From CBDDCQ01 sp965226285 (GTDB lineage Bacteria > Bacteroidota > Bacteroidia > Flavobacteriales > Ichthyobacteriaceae): DNA of 64,000 nucleotides. A program made the translations under genes and the position numbers. Position 1 is the first letter of the stretch, and each line of letters opens with the position of its first letter. The notes beneath the pieces were generated by a model. The model did no database searches. It was not told the DNA's origin and saw only the letters and a list, made by a program, of their open reading frames with translations. This document shows, piece by piece, positions 42,679 to 50,063 of the stretch. The DNA is taken from contig CBDDCQ010000006.1 of NCBI GenBank assembly GCA_965226285.1, positions 1-64,000 of the forward strand. The letters run 5' to 3'.

Positions 42679-44112
42679 TTACTCGTTTTCAAATCTGTTC
42701 ATTTCATCTATTATGTCCTTTAAAGGAGCATCTACCCATTCATATATAGATTCAAAGTGCTTGTGAATGTGATTCTCTAACGCTCTATATTTGTGCGTTA
42801 GCAGTTTGTATTCCATTTTGTAAGCTCTATCAGGATCGGATGTTTGATATGAGTTTAATCTGGATTTCCAATCTTTAGCAATACCTACTTTAAATAGTTT
42901 GTACTTTTTGTAAGATATAATATAAACATATTTTTTATTAATGAAGTCTTTAGGTTGATCGGTTCTTTCTGGGGGTATCGTAGTATATGGCACTTCTTTA
43001 GTTTCAAACAAATCAGATTTGACTTCTTTTTTTAGTCGTTGCTTTACCAATTCAAACGCTTTTACAGAGACATCTATCCCTATCCATTTTCTATCTAACC
43101 TCTCTGCTGCAATGCAAGTAGTAGCACAACCACAAAAAGGATCTAATACAATATCCCCCTCATTACTACTCGCTTTTATGATTCTTTCTAATAATGCTAA
43201 TGGCTTTTGTGTGGGGTAGCCTGTGCGTTCCCTCCCTTTAGATTCTAAAATATCATCCCATAGACAATTACGAATACTCCCCAATTTAGGTCTTATTTTT
43301 CTGTATAATTGATTTTTATGAACAATTATTTCTCCATTTTTATCTAATTCTTCCATTTTACTTTTTTTGATTTTCCAACCAGATTTATGAGGAGGGTAAA
43401 AATTTTTATATTTATAGCAAAGATTGGGACGAGGGGATGCACTTAAACGATTGTAAACTGTATCTAAATAATACTTTCCTTTATCGTCTTCAAAATTAAA
43501 TGAATTTAAGTAGTTTACATTATAAGGAACTAAAACCCTACCCATATTGAAAAAGAAATCATTAGTTTTGCTATAAAAATAAATAATATCTGTATTAGAA
43601 TTATATTTTTTTGCCTCAAATTGAGAACCTTTGAATCCGCGATTTGTACGCTTCCATACAATCTCATTTCTAAAATTCTTTTCACCAAAAATAATATCCA
43701 TAAGAATTTTTAAATAATGACTCATTGTAGGATCGCAGTGAAAATAAATACTTCCCGTATCTTTTAAAATACGTTGTATCTCTATCAAACGAATTGCCAT
43801 ATAACACAAGTAGCAGTAGTTATACAAGTAATAACTACCTCCAAAATCTTTTACACTTGTTAAGAAAATATTTAATTCTCTATAGTCTTCTTTTATCTCT
43901 TGCAACCATTCATCTTTAACATCTTCCTGTCTGAAAATATCACTAAATTCAGCACCTTCGGCACTGCTCCCTATTGGAGCAGTAAATACTTTTTTCTTAT
44001 TAAATGGAGGGTCTAAATATATCAAGTCTATACTACTTGAATTGATTCCTCTTAATATATCTAAATTATCCTTATTAAATATTGTTCTATTCTTAATTTG
44101 CATTTTTTCCAT
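42679..44112 (-). CDS. Beta-class DNA methyltransferase with GIY-YIG-like tail, array copy 3
   Basis: 477 residues, the longest copy because its recognition segment is longer (residues 154-296, 43653-43225). It begins KRTNRGFKGSQFEAKKYNSN and includes YKNFYPPHKSGWKIKKSKM, which resembles the TRDs of type III Mod/EcoP-like methylases. The flanking catalytic parts match copies 2 and 4 almost residue for residue (DPPF at 34-37, CDPTMSHYLKILMDIIFGEK, LDPFCGCATT). The GIY-YIG-like tail has one distinctive change in the helix before the Glu (RALENHIHKHF, where copy 2 has RALEKHIHKHF). There are 11-base spacers on both sides. Confidence 0.85.
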   Translation of the reverse strand: MEKMQIKNRTIFNKDNLDILRGINSSSIDLIYLDPPFNKKKVFTAPIGSSAEGAEFSDIFRQEDVKDEWLQEIKEDYRELNIFLTSVKDFGGSYYLYNYCYLCYMAIRLIEIQRILKDTGSIYFHCDPTMSHYLKILMDIIFGEKNFRNEIVWKRTNRGFKGSQFEAKKYNSNTDIIYFYSKTNDFFFNMGRVLVPYNVNYLNSFNFEDDKGKYYLDTVYNRLSASPRPNLCYKYKNFYPPHKSGWKIKKSKMEELDKNGEIIVHKNQLYRKIRPKLGSIRNCLWDDILESKGRERTGYPTQKPLALLERIIKASSNEGDIVLDPFCGCATTCIAAERLDRKWIGIDVSVKAFELVKQRLKKEVKSDLFETKEVPYTTIPPERTDQPKDFINKKYVYIISYKKYKLFKVGIAKDWKSRLNSYQTSDPDRAYKMEYKLLTHKYRALENHIHKHFESIYEWVDAPLKDIIDEMNRFENE

Positions 44113-44123
44113 TATCTGTTCAA

Positions 44124-45365
44124 TTACTCGTTTTCAAATCTGTTCATTTCATCTATTATGTCCTTTAAAGGAGCATCTACCCATTCATATATAGATTCAA
44201 AGTGCTTGTGAATTTGATTCTCTAACGCTCTATATTTGTGCGTCAGCAGTTTGTATTCCATTTTGTAAGCTCTATCAGGATCGGATGTTTGATATGAGTT
44301 TAATCTGGATTTCCAATCTTTAGCAATACCTACTTTAAATAGTTTGTACTTTTTGTGAGATATAATATAAACATATTTTTTATTAATGAAGTCTTTAGGT
44401 TGATCGGTTCTTTCTGGGGGTATCGTAGTATATGGCACTTCTTTAGTTTCAAACAAATCAGATTGGACTTCTTTTTTTAGTCTTTGCTTTACCAATTCAA
44501 ATGCTTTTACAGAGACATCTATCCCTATCCATTTTCTACCCAACCTCTCCGCTGCTATGCAAGTAGTAGCACAACCACAAAAGGGGTCTAATACAATATC
44601 CCCCTCATTACTACTCGCTTTTATGATTCTTTCTAATAATGCTAATGGTTTTTGTGTGGGGTAGCCTGTGCGTTCTTTTGATTGTGAAGCGGTCATAAAT
44701 GATGGAATATCATCAAACCAATCTAAACACTTTGCCCCTAATGGATTTTTCTCGTGTATTCCATCTTTCCATTTTGCAAAGTCTTTACTACTATCTTTAT
44801 AAGGTGTTCTTATGGCATCATAATTAAATATTGTTTTTTCTGTTTTTGCGTATAAGAAAATTATATCGTGTTTTTTAGGAAATCCCTTTTTCATTTCTGA
44901 AGCTCCTTTATAACACCACACAATCTCATTTCTGAAATTCTTTTCACCAAAAATAATATCCATAAGAATTTTTAAATAATGACTCATTGTAGGATCGCAG
45001 TGAAAATAAATACTTCCCGTATCTTTTAAAATACGTTGTATCTCTATCAAACGAATTGCCATATAACACAAGTAGCAGTAGTTATACAAGTAATAACTAC
45101 CTCCAAAATCTTTTACACTTGTTAAGAAAATATTTAATTCTCTATAGTCTTCTTTTATCTCTTGCAACCATTCATCTTTAACATCTTCCTGTCTGAAAAT
45201 ATCACTAAATTCAGCACCTTCGGCACTGCTACCTATCGGAGCAGTAAATACTTTTTTCTTATTAAATGGAGGGTCTAAATAGATGAGGTCTATACTACTT
45301 GAATTGATTCCTCTTAATATATCTAAATTATCCTTATTAAATATTGTTCTATTCTTAATTTGCAT
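44124..45365 (-). CDS. Beta-class DNA methyltransferase with GIY-YIG-like tail, array copy 4
   Basis: 413 residues, first gene of the array. It lacks the extra MEK of the other copies and starts at MQIKNRTIFN. The recognition segment is residues 151-232 (44915-44670), beginning CYKGASEMKKGFPKKHDI and containing KDFAKWKDGIHEKNPLG. All else matches copies 2 and 3: DPPF, HCDPTMSHYLKILMDI, LDPFCGCATT, and the C-terminal YVYIISHKKYKLFKVGIAKD and ALENQIHKHF. It follows the 40-residue membrane protein by 11 bases, the same spacing as between the methylase genes. Copy 4 is probably the ancestor-position gene from which tandem duplication proceeded. Confidence 0.85.
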   Translation of the reverse strand: MQIKNRTIFNKDNLDILRGINSSSIDLIYLDPPFNKKKVFTAPIGSSAEGAEFSDIFRQEDVKDEWLQEIKEDYRELNIFLTSVKDFGGSYYLYNYCYLCYMAIRLIEIQRILKDTGSIYFHCDPTMSHYLKILMDIIFGEKNFRNEIVWCYKGASEMKKGFPKKHDIIFLYAKTEKTIFNYDAIRTPYKDSSKDFAKWKDGIHEKNPLGAKCLDWFDDIPSFMTASQSKERTGYPTQKPLALLERIIKASSNEGDIVLDPFCGCATTCIAAERLGRKWIGIDVSVKAFELVKQRLKKEVQSDLFETKEVPYTTIPPERTDQPKDFINKKYVYIISHKKYKLFKVGIAKDWKSRLNSYQTSDPDRAYKMEYKLLTHKYRALENQIHKHFESIYEWVDAPLKDIIDEMNRFENE

Positions 45366-45376
45366 AATATTCTTTT

Positions 45377-45499
45377 TTAAATATAATTTATTAAATCTTT
45401 AATTAAATAGATAAAAAATCTAATTAATAGGTATAAAGCTCCTATAATTAAAATTGCACAGGAAGTGTATTCTATCATTTTTTTTAAATTGATAATCAT
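45377..45499 (-). CDS. 40-residue single-pass membrane protein coupled to dprA
   Basis: A small gene whose ATG (45499-45497) overlaps the TGA stop of dprA (ATGA). It reads MIINLKKMIEYTSCAILIIG, then ALYLLIRFFIYLIKDL and NYI. The central about 20 residues are a clear membrane helix flanked by lysines and arginine. Its stop is 11 bases before the first methylase of the array. Overlap with dprA and the regular spacing argue that it is real. No known family is recognised. It might be an inhibitor, a toxin-like peptide or a membrane tether, but none of these can be shown. Confidence 0.6.
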   Translation of the reverse strand: MIINLKKMIEYTSCAILIIGALYLLIRFFIYLIKDLINYI

Positions 45500-46596
45500 T
45501 TTAATTTAAAATACTTACCTGGTAAGGAAATTATCGTATTTTTTAACTCTAATTGCAATAAAAGTTGAGCTACTTTATATGTGGGTTGTTTAATTGCTAT
45601 TGCTATTTCATCTATTTGCATTTTTTCATTCTTTTTTAAAATATTATAAACTAAATCTTCTTCCGTAGAGAGTTGTACAAATAGTTCTTGTTGAACAATA
45701 TTTTTTTTAGGTTGATTCCAACTTAGTATCTCAGCAATATCCCCTGCAGAGGTAATCATAGAAGCTTTTAAGTTTTGGATAAGATTATTACATCCTTTGC
45801 TATAAATATCAGTACTTCTTCCAGGCAGTGCAAGCACCTCTCTATTGTAAGAATTGGCAATTTCTGCAGTAATCAAAGAACCTCCTTTCTCATTTGATTC
45901 TACTACTATAGTGGCGTGACTTAGTCCTGCAATAATTCTGTTGCGTTTAGGAAAATTGTATTTATCTGGAATAGTTTTTGAGGAATGTTCTGTAAATAAT
46001 CCACCATTGTTCATCATTTCTATAGCTATATTTTTGTGTGCAGCAGGATATATTTTATCCAATCCATGAGCAAGTACACCTATATTCTGGATACCATTTT
46101 TTATGGACTGCTTATGAATTTCTATATCAACTCCAAAAGCTAAACCACTAATAATGACAGGAGAAAACGGTTTTAGTGTAGATACCAATTCTTTGCAGAA
46201 TCCTCTCCCGTAATTAGTCATATTTCTCGTTCCCACAATGCTGATAATCCTTTCATTTACAAAATTGATATTTCCTTTTTGAAAAATTAAATTAGGTGCA
46301 TCAGGGCAGCACTTTAAATTAACGGGATATTCTTGAGAATAGATAGGAAAAACTTTAATATTATTCTTTTCTATAAAATCTATTTCCTCTTGACATTTCC
46401 TGTAAATAACATCATCTATTTTTAATATTTCGTCTAATTTAGTTTTATTTGCATTTGGTAATTTATATAGTTTTTCCTTTTTCTGGGTAAAAATATCTTT
46501 TGCTGTTCTGCATACTGAAAGTAATTTTTTTGATTGGGAAGTGCTAATTTTATTAGAGAATTCCAAAACTAAAGAGTAAAATAAATCAGATTGCAT
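45496..46596 (-). CDS. dprA: DNA-processing protein DprA
   Basis: 366 residues. It loads RecA on incoming single-stranded DNA during natural transformation and also aids recombination. The Rossmann-like core has IISIVGTRNMTNYGRGFC, PVIISGLAFGVDIEIHK, NIGVLAHGLDKIYPAAHK, FPKRNRIIAGLSHATIVVES and GSLITAEIANSYNREVLALPG. The N-terminal SAM-like helices and the C-terminal winged helix (IDEIAIAIKQPTYKVAQLLLQLELKN region) are both present. It heads an operon with a small membrane protein and four methylases. That context recalls DpnA-type methylases, which protect incoming DNA in competent cells; here this is an inference. Confidence 0.95.
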   Translation of the reverse strand: MQSDLFYSLVLEFSNKISTSQSKKLLSVCRTAKDIFTQKKEKLYKLPNANKTKLDEILKIDDVIYRKCQEEIDFIEKNNIKVFPIYSQEYPVNLKCCPDAPNLIFQKGNINFVNERIISIVGTRNMTNYGRGFCKELVSTLKPFSPVIISGLAFGVDIEIHKQSIKNGIQNIGVLAHGLDKIYPAAHKNIAIEMMNNGGLFTEHSSKTIPDKYNFPKRNRIIAGLSHATIVVESNEKGGSLITAEIANSYNREVLALPGRSTDIYSKGCNNLIQNLKASMITSAGDIAEILSWNQPKKNIVQQELFVQLSTEEDLVYNILKKNEKMQIDEIAIAIKQPTYKVAQLLLQLELKNTIISLPGKYFKLK

Positions 46597-46639
46597 TATA
46601 ATAATAGATTATTTTTTACAATAATAAGAAAAAAGTATG

Positions 46640-46647
46640 TAAATTTG
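46640..46647 (+). promoter_or_regulatory. -7 element (TAAATTTG) of the zapB-like/zapA operon
   Basis: Exact TAnnTTTG 36 bases before the ATG at 46684, in the 87-base space shared with divergent dprA. No TTG at the -33 distance. Confidence 0.5.
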
Positions 46648-46683
46648 TGATTTGATAGTTAGGAATATTTTTTAACAGGATTT

Positions 46684-46980
46684 ATGAGGGGGATAGAAAT
46701 TTCTTTAGGTTCTTTAGAGGAGAAAGTAGATGGTTTGTTAGAGGAATTTGTACTTTTAAAAAACGAAAACGAGCATTTAAAAATATTGTTAAAAGACAAA
46801 TGTAAAGATATAGAGGATATAACTCAAAAACTCGAAGAAATGAAAAGAGAGAATAGTTTACTTAAGATTTCAAGAGTTTTGGTAGGAGAATCAAGTACAG
46901 GTGAGCGTATCTTTAAAGCAAAAGTAAAAAAATTACTCTGTGAAGTGCAGTATTGTATTACAGAATTGAAAAAGAAATAG
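46684..46980 (+). CDS. ZapB-like coiled-coil protein
   Basis: 98 residues. A heptad coiled coil runs from about residue 8 to 60 (LEEKVDGLLEEFVLLKNENE, then EDITQKLEEMKRENSLL). A short basic C-terminal part ends in ITELKKK. In Bacteroidota a small coiled-coil gene of this kind commonly precedes zapA and is regarded as a division-ring partner. It lies six bases before zapA. The functional assignment rests on context and coiled-coil form, not on clear similarity. Confidence 0.6.
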   Translation: MRGIEISLGSLEEKVDGLLEEFVLLKNENEHLKILLKDKCKDIEDITQKLEEMKRENSLLKISRVLVGESSTGERIFKAKVKKLLCEVQYCITELKKK

Positions 46981-46986
46981 GTAAGT

Positions 46987-47283
46987 TTGGATACCATTAA
47001 AGTAAATAATATATCAATTTCAGGTAGAAATTATTCTATCACAGTAAGCAATACTAGAGATGAGCAAGCTGTTAGGCGAGCACAAAAAACCATAGAGGAA
47101 CTTTTACGGGAGTTAGAGCAACACTATGAATGTAAAGATAATCAAGATGTATTATCTATGTGTTTGCTCAAATTTGCTTCAGAAGTAGAAAAGTATAAAT
47201 TGCAAATGGAAGATGACGAGCAGATGGTAATGGAGCGTATAAAATCTATAAAAAGAAATATAGAAGAAAAAACAAAGTTGTAA
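46987..47283 (+). CDS. zapA: Cell division protein ZapA
   Basis: 98 residues from a TTG start. The N-terminal globular part (TIKVNNISISGRNYSITVSN) and the C-terminal coiled coil (EQAVRRAQKTIEELLRELEQ) match ZapA, which binds FtsZ and bundles its filaments at mid-cell. It sits between the ZapB-like gene and a 6S RNA, an order known from other bacteria. The start cannot be an ATG, because none occurs in frame before the conserved strand. Confidence 0.85.
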   Translation: MDTIKVNNISISGRNYSITVSNTRDEQAVRRAQKTIEELLRELEQHYECKDNQDVLSMCLLKFASEVEKYKLQMEDDEQMVMERIKSIKRNIEEKTKL

Positions 47284-47296
47284 AATATAGAAATTT

Positions 47297-47500
47297 ACAA
47301 ACCTATATCAACTCTAACTATTTAAGTAAATTAACAGATACTTCATTAAAAGAAGTGAGTACTGTTGAAAAAAAGGATCGCAATCAATGTAAATTGATTT
47401 ACTTTACTGAGTAACAGCGAATTTTTGACCAACAGTTTAGCTTTTAAACTTGTGAATTAGAATTTATTTTAAACAAGGGTTGGTATAGGTTTTTTATTTT
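47297..47500 (+). ncRNA. ssrS: 6S RNA (6S-Flavo type)
   Basis: The 250-base gap between zapA and rny holds a long closed structure. AAACCTATATCAACTC (47299-47314) pairs with GGGTTGGTATAGGTTT (47477-47492), allowing G-U pairs, and is followed by a T-rich run that can end transcription. The interior (about 160 bases) contains further hairpins, such as CATTAAAAGAAGTG and CAATGTAAATTGA, separated by unpaired stretches, consistent with the large central bubble of 6S RNA. Length of about 200 bases and the zapA neighbourhood fit. 6S RNA mimics an open promoter and sequesters RNA polymerase in stationary phase. A covariance search would confirm it. Confidence 0.7.
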
Positions 47501-47533
47501 TAATAAAAAGATTAAAATAGATAATTAGATAAA

Positions 47534-49102
47534 ATGGAAATATATATAGCAATAGGAATCATAGGTATCTTAGTAGGTATCGTTTTTGGTAAAGTGGTAA
47601 GTAATCATTTTTTAAATAAGACAAATAAGTTTAAGATAAATCAAGCCCATAAAAAAGCAAGTGATCTTATTAAAGATGCTGATAGAAAAGCAGAGAATAT
47701 TAAGAAAAACAGAATTAGACAAGCTAAAGAAAAATTCAAACAACTTAAAATAGAACATGAAAAAGTTATTTTTGATCGTCAGAAAAAGATAGTTGAAATT
47801 GAAAAATCAGCTAAAGCAAAAGAACAAAAATTAAATCAGTCTATGGAACAATGTAGGTTAAAAGAAAAATCTATAAATTCTGAAATAGAAAAATATGAAA
47901 CACTTAGAAAGATATTAAACAAAAAGCAAAAAGATTTACAAGTCTTGCATACAAAATACATTGAATCCTTAGAAAAAATATCCGAAATCTCTGTTGAGGA
48001 GGCAAAAAATCAATTAATAGAAGGATTAAAACAAGAGGCAAAAACAGAATCAATGGTCTTTATAAAAAACACCGTAGAAGAGGCTAAACTCACTGCAAAT
48101 ACAGAGGTAAAGAAATTACTCTTAGGAACATTACAAAGAATAGGAGTAGAGCAAACTATTGAAAATACAGTATCTACATTCAATATAAAATCTGATGATA
48201 TCAAAGGAAGAATTATAGGGAAGGAAGGACGCAATATAAGGGCTTTAGAAGCAGTTACCGGTGCAGAAATAATAGTAGATGATACCCCTGAGACTATTAT
48301 CATATCTTGCTTTGACCCTTTAAGAAGGGAAGTAGCTAGGCTATCGTTAGAAAAATTAGTTTCAGATGGCAGAATACACCCCGCTAGAATAGAAGATATC
48401 GTAAAGAAAGTAGAAAAAGATATAAAAGATGAAATTGTAGAAACAGGTAAGAAAACCGTTATAGAGTTAGGGATACATGGGTTACACCCTCAATTGATTA
48501 AGATGGTAGGGAGAATGAAATATCGTTCATCTTATGGGCAAAATTTACTGCAACACTCCAAGGAAGTGGCTAGGCTATCAAGTACTATGACAGCAGAGTT
48601 TGGATTAAATTCAAAATTAGCTAAAAGAGCTGGTTTACTTCATGATATTGGAAAGGTATCTGAAGAGGAAAATGAGATGCCACATGCTTTACTCGGAATG
48701 GAATTAGCAGAAAAATATGGAGAGACCCCAGAGGTATGCAATGCTATAGGAGCTCATCACGAGGAGATAGAAATGAACTATATGATATCACCTATTATTC
48801 AAGTGTGTGATGCCATATCCGGTGCCAGACCGGGTGCACGTCGTCAGGTTGCAGAGTCTTATATCAAAAGGCTCAAAGAATTAGAAGAATTGGCATTGAG
48901 CTATGATGGTGTAACTAAAACCTACGCCATACAAGCTGGCAGAGAACTTAGAGTGCTTGTAGAGAGTTCAAAAATATCCGATGTTCAGGCTTCTAACTTG
49001 TCTTTTGAAATTTCTCAAAAAATACAAAATGAAATGACTTATCCAGGGCAAGTAAAAGTTACGGTAATTAGAGAAACTAGAGCAGTAAATATTGCAAAGT
49101 AA
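47534..49102 (+). CDS. rny: Ribonuclease Y
   Basis: 522 residues. A single N-terminal membrane helix (IYIAIGIIGILVGIVFGKVV) is followed by a long coiled coil (about 25-200), a KH domain (DIKGRIIGKEGRNIRALEAV) and an HD domain with the metal motif in AGLLHDIGKVSEEE and GAHHEEIEMN. It ends with QVKVTVIRETRAVNIAK. RNase Y is a membrane-bound endoribonuclease that starts mRNA decay. The gene follows the 6S RNA and begins a run of plus-strand genes reaching ddl. Confidence 0.97.
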   Translation: MEIYIAIGIIGILVGIVFGKVVSNHFLNKTNKFKINQAHKKASDLIKDADRKAENIKKNRIRQAKEKFKQLKIEHEKVIFDRQKKIVEIEKSAKAKEQKLNQSMEQCRLKEKSINSEIEKYETLRKILNKKQKDLQVLHTKYIESLEKISEISVEEAKNQLIEGLKQEAKTESMVFIKNTVEEAKLTANTEVKKLLLGTLQRIGVEQTIENTVSTFNIKSDDIKGRIIGKEGRNIRALEAVTGAEIIVDDTPETIIISCFDPLRREVARLSLEKLVSDGRIHPARIEDIVKKVEKDIKDEIVETGKKTVIELGIHGLHPQLIKMVGRMKYRSSYGQNLLQHSKEVARLSSTMTAEFGLNSKLAKRAGLLHDIGKVSEEENEMPHALLGMELAEKYGETPEVCNAIGAHHEEIEMNYMISPIIQVCDAISGARPGARRQVAESYIKRLKELEELALSYDGVTKTYAIQAGRELRVLVESSKISDVQASNLSFEISQKIQNEMTYPGQVKVTVIRETRAVNIAK

Positions 49103-49147
49103 TTCCAATAATGGATTAAAGGATTAATTTTATTTTTAATACATCAC

Positions 49148-50062
49148 ATGATGCAACTCAATGTTAAAGATGAAACCTCAAAACTCAAGGCTGTACTATT
49201 AGGAATAGCTCAAAGTTTTGGTGGAACGCCCAAATTAAAGGATACTTACGACCCCAAATCTAAGGAACATATACTTAAAGGAATATTTCCCATAGAGACT
49301 GATTTAATTAAAGAGATGAATGCCTTTTATAAAGTGCTAAATAAGTATAATGTAAAGGTGTATAGACCGCAAAACATAGAAAATTACAATCAAATATTTT
49401 CTAGAGATATAGGTTTTGTAATAGATGATAAATTTTTTATATCTAATATTCTTCCTAATAGAGATAGAGAAATAAAAGCCATACAATATCTTATAAACGA
49501 TATAGATGAGAATCACCTCATAAATCTTCCGGATGAAGTACATATAGAGGGAGGAGATATAATACCTTGGAAAAATCATGTTTTTATAGGAACCTATTAC
49601 GGAGAAGACTACCCTAATTATATAACTGCAAGAACTAATAAAGCAGCAGTAGATTTCATTACAAACATGTTTCCTAATAAAACAATAAAAGCCTTTGAAT
49701 TGAATAAATCTAATACCAAACCTAGAAATAACGCACTACACTTAGACTGTTGTTTTCAGCCAATAGGTAAGGATAAATCTATTATATACAAAGGAGGATT
49801 TAGAAACATAAAGGATTATAACTTTTTAATTGATTTTTTTGGAAAGGAAAATTGTTTTGAGATTACTAGAGATGAAATGTATAATATGAACTCTAATATT
49901 TTCTCCATCTCCCCCAAAGTAGTAGTTTCAGAGCAAAGCTTTAATAGATTAAATACTAAATTAAAAGAATGGGAATTTACTGTAGAGGCTATTCCCTACG
50001 CTGAAATTGCAAAAATGGGAGGATTGCTTAGGTGCTCTACAATGCCTTTAATCAGAGCATGA
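49148..50062 (+). CDS. Amidinotransferase/arginine-deiminase-fold hydrolase
   Basis: 304 residues. It belongs to the guanidino-group-modifying superfamily (DDAH, arginine deiminase, amidinotransferases). Visible features are NYNQIFSRDIGFVIDDKFFI (substrate Asp region), EVHIEGGDIIPWKNHVFIG, the histidine in ALHLDCCF, and the catalytic cysteine in GGLLRCSTMPL at the C-terminus. There is no signal peptide. Such Bacteroidota proteins are often labelled dimethylarginine dimethylaminohydrolase, but the true substrate is not known; arginine, citrulline and related guanidines are all possible. It starts 45 bases after rny, and its TGA lies one base from the lnt ATG. Confidence 0.8.
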   Translation: MMQLNVKDETSKLKAVLLGIAQSFGGTPKLKDTYDPKSKEHILKGIFPIETDLIKEMNAFYKVLNKYNVKVYRPQNIENYNQIFSRDIGFVIDDKFFISNILPNRDREIKAIQYLINDIDENHLINLPDEVHIEGGDIIPWKNHVFIGTYYGEDYPNYITARTNKAAVDFITNMFPNKTIKAFELNKSNTKPRNNALHLDCCFQPIGKDKSIIYKGGFRNIKDYNFLIDFFGKENCFEITRDEMYNMNSNIFSISPKVVVSEQSFNRLNTKLKEWEFTVEAIPYAEIAKMGGLLRCSTMPLIRA

Positions 50063-50063
50063 G

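Noticed and set aside
40107..45365. Type III R-M system (Mod plus Res)
   Set aside because: The methylases resemble Mod proteins, but no Res helicase-nuclease gene is present, and each protein carries its own GIY-YIG-like tail.
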